NCBI GenBank assembly: GCA_018221305.1
Contig: JAAOYK010000028.1
Location: 1-40,325, forward strand
DNA: 40,325 nucleotides
DNA from: Candidatus Pacearchaeota archaeon
Lineage (GTDB): Archaea; Nanobdellota; Nanobdellia; Pacearchaeales; GW2011-AR1
Direction: 5' to 3'
The translations under genes were made by a program, and so were the position numbers. The number at the start of each line of letters is the position of its first letter. The first letter of the stretch is position 1. The notes under the pieces are model-generated. The model saw only the letters and a list, made by a program, of their open reading frames with translations, made no database searches and had not been told where the DNA came from. Shown here piece by piece: positions 24,331 to 33,200 of this stretch.

Positions 24331-25239
24331 ATGAGTATAGACATATCATTTTTAGGCACAAGTCAGGCAATTCCTACAAAAACTAGGAATCATACAGCAA
24401 TCCTTCTTAGTTATAAATCTGAAAACATCTTAATAGATTGTGGTGAAGGGACCCAAAGACAATTTAGAAAACTAGATTTAAACCCTGGCAAAGTAACAAA
24501 AATATTATTAACACACTGGCACGGGGACCACGTGCTTGGCCTTCCAGGATTATTCCAGACCCTGGCACTAAGCGGGTACAACAAAAAAATGAAAATCTAC
24601 GGACCAAGAGGTACAAAAAAATATATGAAAGAGTTAACAGCAAGCTTTATCCCAGTACTAAAATTTGAAGCAGAAGTTTTTGAAGTCAAAGATAAAGTGT
24701 TTTTTGAAAACAAAGATTTTCAACTTCAAGCTTATTCATTAGAACATGGGAAAGTTCCAGTTAACGGATACAAATTTATTGAAAAAAATAAATTACGAAT
24801 AGATAAAAAGAAATTAAAAAAGCTAAACATCTCTAGAGACGAATTATCAAAACTGTCCCTTCTAACAAGCGGAAAATCAATAAAAATAAATAAAAAAACA
24901 ATTACACCAAAACAACTAACATATCAAAGTTTAGGTAAATCTGTTTCATTTATTTTTGACACAAAAGTTTGTCCAAAAGCAAAATCTTTAGCAAAAAATT
25001 CAGACCTAGCAATAATGGAGTCAACATATGCTAATGAGGAAGAAGAACTTGCAAAAGAGTACGGGCACATGTCAGCAGGCCAGGCAGCAACAATTGCTAA
25101 ACAGTCAAACGTCAAAAAATTAATCCTAACTCATATTTCACAACGTTATCAATATAAAGACAAAATCTTAGAAACTCAAGCAAAACAAATCTTTAAGAAT
25201 ACAGAAATTGCTCAGGATTTAATGAAACTCACAATTTAA
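24331..25239 (+). CDS. rnz: Ribonuclease Z
   Basis: Cuts precursor tRNAs after the discriminator base; none of the six tRNAs in this window encodes CCA, so the step is needed here. The 302-residue chain has the short-form tRNase Z layout: FLGTSQAIPTKTRNHTA at the start, H62-W-H64-G-D66-H67 as motif II, His139 in LEHGKVP, Asp210 in FIFDTK, His246 in YGHMSAGQAA and His268 in LTHISQRY. These are the two-zinc ligands. TATTTAAA at 24302-24309 gives a leaderless start. The 3' end overlaps the convergent small gene by 11 nt. Confidence 0.96.
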   Translation: MSIDISFLGTSQAIPTKTRNHTAILLSYKSENILIDCGEGTQRQFRKLDLNPGKVTKILLTHWHGDHVLGLPGLFQTLALSGYNKKMKIYGPRGTKKYMKELTASFIPVLKFEAEVFEVKDKVFFENKDFQLQAYSLEHGKVPVNGYKFIEKNKLRIDKKKLKKLNISRDELSKLSLLTSGKSIKINKKTITPKQLTYQSLGKSVSFIFDTKVCPKAKSLAKNSDLAIMESTYANEEEELAKEYGHMSAGQAATIAKQSNVKKLILTHISQRYQYKDKILETQAKQIFKNTEIAQDLMKLTI

Positions 25240-25477
25240 CAAGCTTTGATAATTCTTCTAACTTCATATATTCTTCAACTGCATTAACAGCCCTCATACA
25301 GGACTTATAATCAGTTAGTCCAGAATTATCATATTTCCAAGCATGAAGATTAGCTAATGCTTCATAATAATCCATCTTATCTTCTAAAAGTAAATCATTA
25401 GCTCCATACTTCTTCCAAATTTTGTCAATTATCAGCCGTTGTTTAACAAAATTAACAGTTCCTTCAAGTATAATCAT
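25229..25477 (-). CDS. Hypothetical helical 82-residue protein
   Basis: Unrecognised. The chain is mostly helical by composition (IIDKIWKKYGANDLLLEDK, YEALANLHAWKYD, CMRAVNAVEEYMKLEELSK), with no membrane helix. A family of small helical regulators or adaptors is possible, but nothing definite can be said. ATTATAAT at 25499-25506 is centred exactly 25.5 nt before the ATG, the main reason to accept it. Its end overlaps the RNase Z stop by 11 nt on the other strand. Confidence 0.65.
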   Translation of the reverse strand: MIILEGTVNFVKQRLIIDKIWKKYGANDLLLEDKMDYYEALANLHAWKYDNSGLTDYKSCMRAVNAVEEYMKLEELSKLVKL

Positions 25478-25606
25478 AAAATATTAAGCACAAGAACCAT
25501 TATAATCATTATTATAATAAAGAAGTAATAAAGCTCAGGCTATATTTTATTTCTTGAGAACTTTTCGACCGTGCGAATCTAAAAAGGTCTAACGCTCAAT
25601 TTTCAA
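25478..25606. other. 129-nt spacer with a possible hairpin
   Basis: Holds the promoter of the 82-residue gene and a stretch near 25565-25600 with GACC and GGTC that can pair across about 15 nt. No boxes typical of C/D RNAs are seen. It may be the 3' region of the Sm-like gene message. Confidence 0.3.
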
Positions 25607-25852
25607 TCACTGTTTAGCAACACTTGCAGGCGAAATAAAAATTATGGTATCTCCTCGCAAGAAGGTTAACCCCATACTTCGTCTATTTTCGCCATCAACC
25701 ACTTCCTTAGCATTATCTAACACAATATTAATGTGTATATCAAACGCTAACAAAGTGCCTACCATTTGGCGGTTGTTTTTTAGTTGTACCAATACCTCTT
25801 TACCTTTGGCATTGTTCAACACGTCAAGTGGTCTTTCAATTCCATTAACCAT
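25607..25852 (-). CDS. Archaeal Sm-like protein (SmAP/LSm)
   Basis: An 81-residue RNA-binding protein that forms a ring and binds U-rich RNA. Sm1 is KGKEVLVQLKNNRQMVGTLL followed by AFDIHINIVLDNA (about 17-49); the key Asp is in FDIHINIV. Sm2 is LTFLRGDTIIFISP (about 63-76), with the R-G pair. Length is typical of archaeal SmAP1. TATTTAAA at 25874-25881 is centred 25.5 nt before the ATG. It is divergent from eS8 (109-nt spacer). Confidence 0.95.
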   Translation of the reverse strand: MVNGIERPLDVLNNAKGKEVLVQLKNNRQMVGTLLAFDIHINIVLDNAKEVVDGENRRSMGLTFLRGDTIIFISPASVAKQ

Positions 25853-25932
25853 AAAACATTTTCATTTAACAGCTATTTAAATATTTCTATAATATTTCTG
25901 TGAAAAAAAGGATTAAAAGATTAATCGAAAGC

Positions 25933-25940
25933 TTTAAATA
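25933..25940 (+). promoter_or_regulatory. TATA box of the eS8 gene
   Basis: TTTAAATA centred 25.5 nt before the ATG at 25962, preceded by a purine-rich CGAAAGC that could serve as a B-recognition element. This is one of the best-matching promoters in the window. Confidence 0.65.
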
Positions 25941-25961
25941 CAAATTTTATTACCAAAATTC

Positions 25962-26333
25962 ATGGTAAGAGGAAGAAAATTAACAGGCGGAAAATATCGT
26001 CCTAGAAGAAAAACCAAACACTATGAACGTGAAGGTATAACTCGTAAAGTTAAAATTAGAGAAACAAAGAAAAAGTTGAAACGTGGTAGAGGAGGAAACG
26101 TTAAAACAATCCTTTTATCTGAAAAAATTGTAAACGTTATGGATCCTACAACAAAAAAAGCAAAAAAGGTTGAAATCAAAAATGTTCTTGAAACACCAAG
26201 TAATCGTTTTCTAGCCAGACAAAACATTTTAGTCAAATCAGGCATTATTGAGACAGAACTTGGTAAAGCTAAGATAACAAATCGCCCAAGCCAAGAAGGG
26301 TCGGTTCAAGCAGTATTATTAAAAGATAACTAA
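25962..26333 (+). CDS. rps8e: Small ribosomal subunit protein eS8
   Basis: A 123-residue 30S component. It starts MVRGRKLTGGKYRPRRKTKHYERE, the usual basic eS8 opening, and continues with VKTILLSEKIVNVMDPTT and the C-terminal GIIETELGKAKITNRPSQEG block. Length matches archaeal eS8 (about 120-130). The transcript is predicted to be leaderless. The DUF1284-like gene starts 13 nt after the stop, so the two are probably co-transcribed. Confidence 0.97.
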   Translation: MVRGRKLTGGKYRPRRKTKHYEREGITRKVKIRETKKKLKRGRGGNVKTILLSEKIVNVMDPTTKKAKKVEIKNVLETPSNRFLARQNILVKSGIIETELGKAKITNRPSQEGSVQAVLLKDN

Positions 26334-26346
26334 GAGATCAAATTTT

Positions 26347-26739
26347 ATGATAAAAGATTTACGAGCACATCATGTCGAGTCTGCTAAATATTTACATACA
26401 CATTCATTTGAAGATGCAGTAACCGCATTAGTAACATTTGAATATATTAAAACACCATCAGACTCTTTTGTGCAAGCCATAGCAGACCTTAAATATCAAT
26501 TTGACAACCCAAATCAGCAATTTAGAATAAAAATTGACGAGTTTGATTTTATTTGTGAACAATGCCCCCACATAAAAAATAATGCCTGTACCTCAAAAAA
26601 CGCAACCAATTTAATAGGTCGTGCATTTTTTGGTAGAGTTGAAATGGATTTAGGAGATAAAAGAATTGCTGAAAAATATGGATTAGAAGAAGAAAAGATC
26701 TATTCTGTGCAAGAATTACGTCAAAAAGCAGGATTTTAA
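26347..26739 (+). CDS. DUF1284-like cysteine-containing protein
   Basis: A 130-residue protein resembling the DUF1284 family of unknown function: RAHHVESAKYL near the start, DSFVQAIADL near 39-48, then FDFICEQCPHIKNNACTSK with C70, C73 and C81, which may bind a metal or iron-sulfur centre. The C-terminus (AEKYGLEEEKIYSVQELRQ) also fits. The second histidine-leucine pair of bacterial members is changed here (HHVES), so the assignment is moderate. It follows eS8 by 13 nt and precedes TFB by 73 nt, and is likely translated from the eS8 message. Confidence 0.7.
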   Translation: MIKDLRAHHVESAKYLHTHSFEDAVTALVTFEYIKTPSDSFVQAIADLKYQFDNPNQQFRIKIDEFDFICEQCPHIKNNACTSKNATNLIGRAFFGRVEMDLGDKRIAEKYGLEEEKIYSVQELRQKAGF

Positions 26740-26812
26740 CCAACAGCTTTATAAACCAACCCCCTTTCACTTTATAAATATTACTAAACCTTTTTAAATC
26801 AATTTTTATCAA

Positions 26813-27757
26813 ATGGCAGGAGTTAAAAGATGCCCTGAGTGTGGCGGTATAAATCTCACTTGGGACGAACAACGTGGAGAAGTTTTCTGTAATGATTGTG
26901 GTACAGTTGTAGAAGAAAAAATGGTTGACGCAAGCCAAGAACTTCAAGGAAGTTTTGATTCAGGAGACAAAAAAGGTCGAGGTGGCGCACCACTATCTAT
27001 GCAAAAGTTTGACAAAGGCCTAACAACTAATGTTGGAGAAATTTCTGATATTTACAGGTTAGATGCAGGATCTACTCGTAAGTTCTTAAGATTAAAAAAA
27101 TGGCAAGAACGTGTATCAACATCTATTGAAAGAAACTTACGTTTAGCAATGGCAGAACTACGCCGTGTTGCATCATTTTTAAACTTACCAGAAGTTGTAA
27201 AAGATGAAGCTTCTCGTATTTACCAATTTGTTTTACAACGAGGACTAGTACGTGGACGAAGCATGGAATCAGTAATTGCTGCATGTATTTATGCTGCATG
27301 TAGATCTTATGATATCCCACGAACTCTAGACGAAATTTCTGCAGCAAGTGACGTTGAACGTAAAGAAATTGGAAGAACATATCGTTTTATTATAAGAAAA
27401 CTAGGAATAAAAGTTACACCTTCAAGTCCAAAAGATTACATTCATCGTTTTGCATCAGTTTTAAAGCTGTCCCCAAAAACTCAAAACGAAGCATTAAAGA
27501 TCTTAAAAAAAGCAGAAGAATCAGAACTAACTTCTGGCCGTGGACCAGCAGGAATAGCTGCTGCAGGCTTATATGTTGCAGCCTTGTTAAACGATGAAAA
27601 AAAGACTCAACGTGAAGTTGCAGATGTTGCAGGAATAACAGAAGTTACAATACGTAACAGATATAAAGAACTTCTTGATAAATTAGGTTTAGAAGAAAAA
27701 CTGCGCGTTAAAGAAGCAGAAATTAAAGCTAAGAAAAAGAAAAGTAAAGAAAAATAA
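26813..27757 (+). CDS. tfb: Transcription initiation factor TFB (TFIIB)
   Basis: Bridges TBP on the TATA box and RNA polymerase. In 314 residues: zinc ribbon C7-x2-C10...C26-x2-C29 (RCPECGG, FCNDCGTVV), a B-reader/linker region near 40-110 (GAPLSMQKFDKGL, RKFLRLKKWQER), first cyclin repeat near 115-200, and second cyclin repeat near 208-300 ending in a helix-turn-helix (QREVADVAGITEVTIRNRYKELL) for BRE contact. Length is normal. The TTTATAAA box at 26771-26778 is 38 nt upstream, so this message has a leader of about 13 nt, unlike most genes here. Confidence 0.97.
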   Translation: MAGVKRCPECGGINLTWDEQRGEVFCNDCGTVVEEKMVDASQELQGSFDSGDKKGRGGAPLSMQKFDKGLTTNVGEISDIYRLDAGSTRKFLRLKKWQERVSTSIERNLRLAMAELRRVASFLNLPEVVKDEASRIYQFVLQRGLVRGRSMESVIAACIYAACRSYDIPRTLDEISAASDVERKEIGRTYRFIIRKLGIKVTPSSPKDYIHRFASVLKLSPKTQNEALKILKKAEESELTSGRGPAGIAAAGLYVAALLNDEKKTQREVADVAGITEVTIRNRYKELLDKLGLEEKLRVKEAEIKAKKKKSKEK

Positions 27758-27763
27758 TTCTAC

Positions 27764-28069
27764 TTAATCAGTTTTTAAAAGAACAATACCATCTTTAAAT
27801 CCGCCACGCTCTTTTTGTTTATCTTGTTTTATTTTGAATAAATCTTTTAAAGTTGTATTATTTACAAAACAAAGCGCTTCAATAACTTCAAAAATATCTG
27901 CTAACTCTTCAATTTCTTTTGACTCTAAGTATTCATCAACTTCTTCATTCAGTTTATCATACAATTTTTGCTTATACTTTTGCCCAGAAACATTAGTTGT
28001 CAAAAACCCTACTCCTTTTGATTTCAAAATCTCCGGGATTTTGTCTCGTACTAATTTATCATATTTCAT
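27764..28069 (-). CDS. MazG-like nucleotide pyrophosphohydrolase
   Basis: A 101-residue all-alpha NTP pyrophosphohydrolase-like protein, probably removing damaged or unwanted nucleotides. YDKLVRDKIPEIL at the start, the acidic helix KLNEEVDEYL (Glu42, Glu43 region) and ELADIFEVIEAL give the paired E-E/E-D metal-binding helices of the superfamily. RGGFKDGIVL near the C-terminus is typical of the phosphoribosyl-ATP-pyrophosphohydrolase-like subgroup. ATG at 28069 is chosen over a longer frame (28117) because ATATATAA at 28091-28098 lies between them. It is convergent with TFB with 6 nt between the genes. Confidence 0.85.
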   Translation of the reverse strand: MKYDKLVRDKIPEILKSKGVGFLTTNVSGQKYKQKLYDKLNEEVDEYLESKEIEELADIFEVIEALCFVNNTTLKDLFKIKQDKQKERGGFKDGIVLLKTD

Positions 28070-28090
28070 TAAATAACACACAAGAGAAGG

Positions 28091-28098
28091 ATATATAA
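28091..28098 (-). promoter_or_regulatory. TATA box fixing the MazG-like gene start
   Basis: ATATATAA centred 25.5 nt before ATG 28069; the 16 extra hydrophobic residues of the longer frame are encoded by the promoter itself and are rejected. Confidence 0.65.
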
Positions 28099-28157
28099 TA
28101 ATTATTATAATCAGCAACCTTTTTATACCGTTATTATTTAAGTTTATTAACTCATAT

Positions 28158-28241
28158 GCGGAGATGCCGGAGCGGTCAAACGGGCTAGGTTTAGGTCCTA
28201 GTGGCTTAGTGCCTACAGGGGTTCAAATCCTCTTCTCCGCA
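28158..28241 (+). tRNA. tRNA-Leu (UAG)
   Basis: An 84-nt type II tRNA with a long variable arm. Acceptor GCGGAGA/TCTCCGC, discriminator A, anticodon stem CTAGG/CCTAG with loop TTTAGGT reading UAG, and T arm AGGGG-TTCAAAT-CCTCT. No intron. This is a substrate of the partial leuS at the left edge. No duplicated 3' end follows it. Confidence 0.97.
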
Positions 28242-28259
28242 TTCATTTTTTTCTAAACA

Positions 28260-28267
28260 TTTATAAA
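28260..28267 (+). promoter_or_regulatory. TATA box of the 53-residue ORF
   Basis: TTTATAAA is centred exactly 25.5 nt before the ATG at 28289, which is the main evidence that this short ORF is expressed. Confidence 0.6.
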
Positions 28268-28288
28268 TATGTACAACCCTTTTTAACC

Positions 28289-28450
28289 ATGAAAGATGAA
28301 GATAAACAAATTCTAAGATATCTCATAAAAAGAGAGATTAAGCATATTAAAGAAACAACCCAAGAAATTGTTTTCCCAGAGTTTGATATTGCACGCAGTG
28401 CAGAAGAATATAATCACAAACTAAAAGAGATTCTTGAAAAACTAAAATAA
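28289..28450 (+). CDS. Small helical 53-residue protein
   Basis: An ORF from ATG 28289 to TAA 28448-28450. The product is highly charged and helical (MKDEDKQILRYLIKREIKHI, then a PEFDIARSAEEY bend and HKLKEILEKLK). It has no membrane helix and no recognised family. An ideal TATA box supports a leaderless message. It lies 47 nt after tRNA-Leu and converges on the metallopeptidase gene with 4 nt between the stops. Confidence 0.65.
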   Translation: MKDEDKQILRYLIKREIKHIKETTQEIVFPEFDIARSAEEYNHKLKEILEKLK

Positions 28451-28454
28451 AACC

Positions 28455-30125
28455 TTAACGTTTCTTCTTTTTATTTCTTATAATCAATATAACAATAACA
28501 ATTAATGAAATAGCAACAAGAATTACCGGCAAGAGATAATCACGTGCCCTTTTCGAACAACTTTTAATATCCGGACAATCAGTATCACAAACATCAGTTT
28601 GACAAAAATGGTCCCCTATCAAAGAACAATCCTTACTACAACTCAAATAATTTTCATCATCATCACAAACATTATCCCCACATTTATTAGAAAATGCCGT
28701 AACTGAGACAGTATCAACAATCTCATTTTCTTTCCGAATTTCAATAACATCCCCGTTACGTGCATAAGGAACCATTACCAAAAATTCAACACTAGCTAAA
28801 CTTACAGGAACAGAGTCAGGCCCAGTCACAGGATATACTTTATTTGGAACTTCCAGATTCGAACTATAAATAATATTCCCAGAATCATCTTTTATCGAAT
28901 AATTGTACTTACTAGATTTATATGAAAATCCAGATTTAACTGGCATCAAGAAAACATCACCTGCATCTATTTCCCCATTATGATATCTCATTGAGACCAC
29001 ATAACTTTTCTTATCAGGAAGTAAAGATTCCGCCTCATTTTCTTTTTGCGTATAATCATTTACAAGACGAATTATTTTGTCACGTGATACTGCATTATAT
29101 TCAGGATACAAATCAAACATTACTGATTGATCTTCAACAGACCGATACAAACTATCATACGTACATCCAGGATAACATCCAGTAGTTATCTGCTGCCATT
29201 TACTACAGGTTTCTGTATCACAGTTTGCCTTATCTATCTTACCAACATCATAATCTCCAAAATAATTAGAATACACATATTCATCAGCCAAATCTGCAAA
29301 ACTATGCCCTAATTCATGCATCAAAATTAATTGAGAATTTTCATTTTTAGCACAAATCTTTGCATAACTTGACGCAGACCCGCAAAGTTGTGAATTATTA
29401 AGTAATACAAAGATACTATCATGATGACAATTCATTGCTTCTTTTTTGACTTTTTGAGTATTACAACAAACAAGGGTTGAAACATCATTACATCCAACCT
29501 CACACTCAAGATCAACATTAGTATTAACAACAGAAAACGAAAACTTATCCCTATTAGATTTAAATGGATTCTTAGACAATAATGCCCCCCTACCTGCCAC
29601 AATCTTTTTTGCATCATTAACAAAAGCATCAAAATCATTATATCCATAAGGCAATATTACAAAATTAATATTATTATCATTAGAATTACCAACTATTAAA
29701 TCACATTTTGGCTCCCCAATTCTAAAACTTGCCAAGGTTTCTTTATCATTTTTAATATTATAGACCCCATCAACATGCCCCTTAGAATCATAATGTGCAG
29801 CGTAAACATAATCTTTAAGTTCCAAATCATAATGCTCCCCATCATCATACAAAAAAAAGCGCTCAATAGTTTCAGGCCCTTGAATCATCAAGCTTAAATC
29901 CTGCTCTGGCCTTTGTTTCTCCCAATACGCTCTTACTAAAAATTGTGTACCCTGCAAAGAATCTCCAGGAGTTACTTCAACTTTTATTTTTTCAACTGGA
30001 ACAGGATATCCAGGAATAACACCAACACTCATACTAACTTTAACAATTAATACAACACCACCAATTAAAAAAGCCATAGCTAAAACTATTACAACAGCAG
30101 CTTTTAAGCTCAAATTCACACCCAT
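28455..30125 (-). CDS. Membrane-anchored M64-type metallopeptidase
   Basis: A 556-residue zinc peptidase facing outward. An N-terminal membrane segment (about 9-33) is followed by a beta domain (45-135), then the peptidase region with H270-E-L-G-H274-SFADLADEY, the HExxH site plus downstream acidic pair of M64 (IgA-peptidase-like) enzymes, and LPYGYNDFDAFVNDA upstream as in that family. A beta domain and a Cys-rich EGF-like stretch (CGDNVCDDDENYLSCSKDC) precede a C-terminal helix with basic end. The two helices would hold both ends in the membrane. Cysteines are plentiful, implying disulfides. It has a separate promoter region with a leader of about 7 nt. Its substrate is unknown; surface-protein processing is inference. 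Confidence 0.88.
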   Translation of the reverse strand: MGVNLSLKAAVVIVLAMAFLIGGVVLIVKVSMSVGVIPGYPVPVEKIKVEVTPGDSLQGTQFLVRAYWEKQRPEQDLSLMIQGPETIERFFLYDDGEHYDLELKDYVYAAHYDSKGHVDGVYNIKNDKETLASFRIGEPKCDLIVGNSNDNNINFVILPYGYNDFDAFVNDAKKIVAGRGALLSKNPFKSNRDKFSFSVVNTNVDLECEVGCNDVSTLVCCNTQKVKKEAMNCHHDSIFVLLNNSQLCGSASSYAKICAKNENSQLILMHELGHSFADLADEYVYSNYFGDYDVGKIDKANCDTETCSKWQQITTGCYPGCTYDSLYRSVEDQSVMFDLYPEYNAVSRDKIIRLVNDYTQKENEAESLLPDKKSYVVSMRYHNGEIDAGDVFLMPVKSGFSYKSSKYNYSIKDDSGNIIYSSNLEVPNKVYPVTGPDSVPVSLASVEFLVMVPYARNGDVIEIRKENEIVDTVSVTAFSNKCGDNVCDDDENYLSCSKDCSLIGDHFCQTDVCDTDCPDIKSCSKRARDYLLPVILVAISLIVIVILIIRNKKKKR

Positions 30126-30208
30126 TTTACTTAAATATACAAAAGAAAGTCAAGTTTTAAAGGATTGTGTTCTTTATTGCATAAAATAGTAACAACCCCA
30201 CACACAAA

Positions 30209-33200
30209 CTATTCAAACCCTAAAAATTCAAGCCTCATAATCTCATTAAGTTTACCATCACCCCTACACCGAACAAAATTAGATATAACCTCAGCAGAAT
30301 TTCCATCATAATAACGTTCATCAACACTTAATTGTACAAATTCCGAAACCCTTTTCCCATTTAAAGTAAACTCAAGATTTTGTCCATCATTACTTACAGT
30401 ATACACATTATTACCTCTACAATTTTTAAAATAATCTTTCTTATTACTGACAACAACCCTAAACTTCGGATTTAAAGAAAATCCACCTTTAAGTTTAAGG
30501 CGTAAAGCACCAGATTTTTTCCAAAAATTCCCACTCGAAAGATCAATATCAGTTAATTTAATCCAATTATCTTCTTCTGCCCATTCATGCGGCCCTTTAA
30601 TTTCAAAAGCTTCAAATAGATTTTTATCTTCTGGGACCACTCTTCCAGAATCAATATCGTTTAAAGAATCATAATAATCTTTTAAAGAATATGGCTTCAA
30701 CTTTCTTTCATCAAGAATAGAATTTTTAAGAACAATTTCCATGACATCACCCATCTTTCCCATACGATTCAACAAAGCACTTTGAACACTTTCCGGAAGC
30801 TCAATCGAAAGAGTATTAGAAAGAATAAGATTAACAGTCTCACTTGTTGTTGTTGTCCCGACCCCACTAATTTCTCTATATTCTTTGTCAGTTAAAATTT
30901 CTGCATTCCTTAAGCTAATTGTAAACATGCGAGTGTTTACCACAGGATCATTAATTGGCTCTTTACCAGCAAGAGAAGCCTTAGTATCTCTATTCCACAA
31001 ACCTTCAAGATAATTATAATTAATATATTTTACAGCATTGCTATTAGTCCACCCATCTCCTTTGTACCTGTTATAAGCTAATTTATTTTTTTGTGTTTTT
31101 AGCTCTTTAATATCCTTTTCAAGGAAATAAATTGCACTCTGCTTATGACTATAAGGTCTAGAAGCATACTCACCTTCCCCGCTATTAATCTCCAGAATCT
31201 TACTTTCCTTAAGCTTTATCTCTGCATCAATTCTTTTTATTTCTGCCTCAAACTCTTCTTTAGCAAGCTTTTCTTCACTAAACTCAGAAGCTTCAGAACT
31301 TGCGGTTATACCCCTAGCCAGTACATCATCAGTTAAAAGTGCGTGTGTTAATGCAGCGTAGATTGCAAAAGATCCTCCAGTCGGCCTTGTAACTAAAACA
31401 CGGGCAACTTTAATTTCATTTTCACTATCTTCTGTCATTTTCGCAAGTTCTTGTAAACCTTGCAAATAAGTTTTTCCATCCAAAGGCCCAGGCCCTTCAG
31501 GAATCCATTTAGTCATAAACATATAAGTCTTAGCTTCAACCTCAATAGGCTTATCTGTTTTCAAATGCTCTTCTTTAAGCTCTGAAAAATAATCTTTAGA
31601 CAATGATGAAACAACCTCTCCTTCATTACTAACCCATTCATTATTTTCTTGCATAACCCATACAACATTATCATTTCCAAGAACAATAACACCAGCAACA
31701 GGGCCAGGTTCAACAACTGGATCAGGAGGCGTAATTATTGGATCATCATTCCCAAGATCATCTTCAGCTTTCAAAGTTTCAATTTCTTCTACAAGCACTC
31801 CTTCTCTTTCTTTTAATATGTCAAGTTCTTCTTGTGTAATTCCAACAGGATTACCATTAGCATCAGTAAACTCTGCAATTTCATTCTGCACAGTAGTAAG
31901 CGAAACTTTTGCTTGAACAATCTTATTTTCAACAAGATTATTTACAGGAATTTTATCTGTAACCACCCTTGGTGGAAGATATTTTTGTGCAAGCGCTTCA
32001 TGCAAGTTTCCTAAAATAAAAAGTCCACGTGCACGCAAATTATTATTATATGCTGCATTGACTAATTTTGTTAAATCCTTAATCATGTCAGCTATCCCCA
32101 AAGTTCCAAGACCTGCTTTTGAGGATCCTCTAACCGCATTAACAAACTTTTCACCTTTGCTTGCCAAATTTTGGCTTTCATTAGGTGTTAGATAATCATC
32201 AATACCAATCATTTTTAGATTAATTTCATCTATCGCAGCATTTGCAATATCTTTATTATGTATAACATCCCGTACACTATCTTCATCTAACCAGCACCGA
32301 ATAGTCTTGTCTCCACAATATCCCACATCTTTCCATTTATCATAAGTAGAGTTTGTTGTATCATACTGTCCGTCAAGACGAACCTGCTTTCCAGGATTTT
32401 GTGTAGCACATACCCGAATTATTCCAGAATTATAAAGTTCAGGATTTATTGTATCTTCAAGTCCTGCCTGTAGGTTCGGATTTGCCAAGCTCCACATTGA
32501 AGGAGTACCTGCAACACATTCTTCCTCTCTAATTATTTGCTCATTATTTAATTGATCTTCCGCATACTTATCCGAAATTGCATTAACAGCAAAACTAGTA
32601 GAAACTTTACCAAACCCGCATTTGTCCTGTCCATTAACACTCAAACACAATTGTTTATATCCAGAAACAGTCGTAAAATCGTCTGCTTTATCAATAGTTT
32701 CACCTTTCTTTGCATAACCCCTATCAACCACATAGCGCCCTGTAGAATGAACATAATTAGACTGCGGAAGATCTTTTAAGTACACAATATAATATGCTCC
32801 TTGATCATTGCCTGCATAAATATGATAATATACCTTATAATGACTTGTTGCAGGAATCGTGGCAGTAGTTAATGAATTTTCTGAAAACCAGGCATGATAT
32901 TGTACAGGACTATCTGGTTCAATCAAATCATCAAAAAAGTTCTTTGAGTTTGGATAATTAACAGACATAAACGATTTACAAACATCATCACCAATTTCAT
33001 CAGTAGTCCTATATCTAAAAGCATCTCTAGAATTTACTGCATAAGTATCTCTAAAATAAGATATAGAGTCTTGCGTATTGTCCCATGCAGACTGTACTGT
33101 TAAATATTCTCCACCACCCCTAACCCCTTGTTTAGAAAAACTTTCAAGCAATCTAGGTATGGCAGCATTTGCAAAAGGTGCTGCTTGTTTCCAGAAAAAT

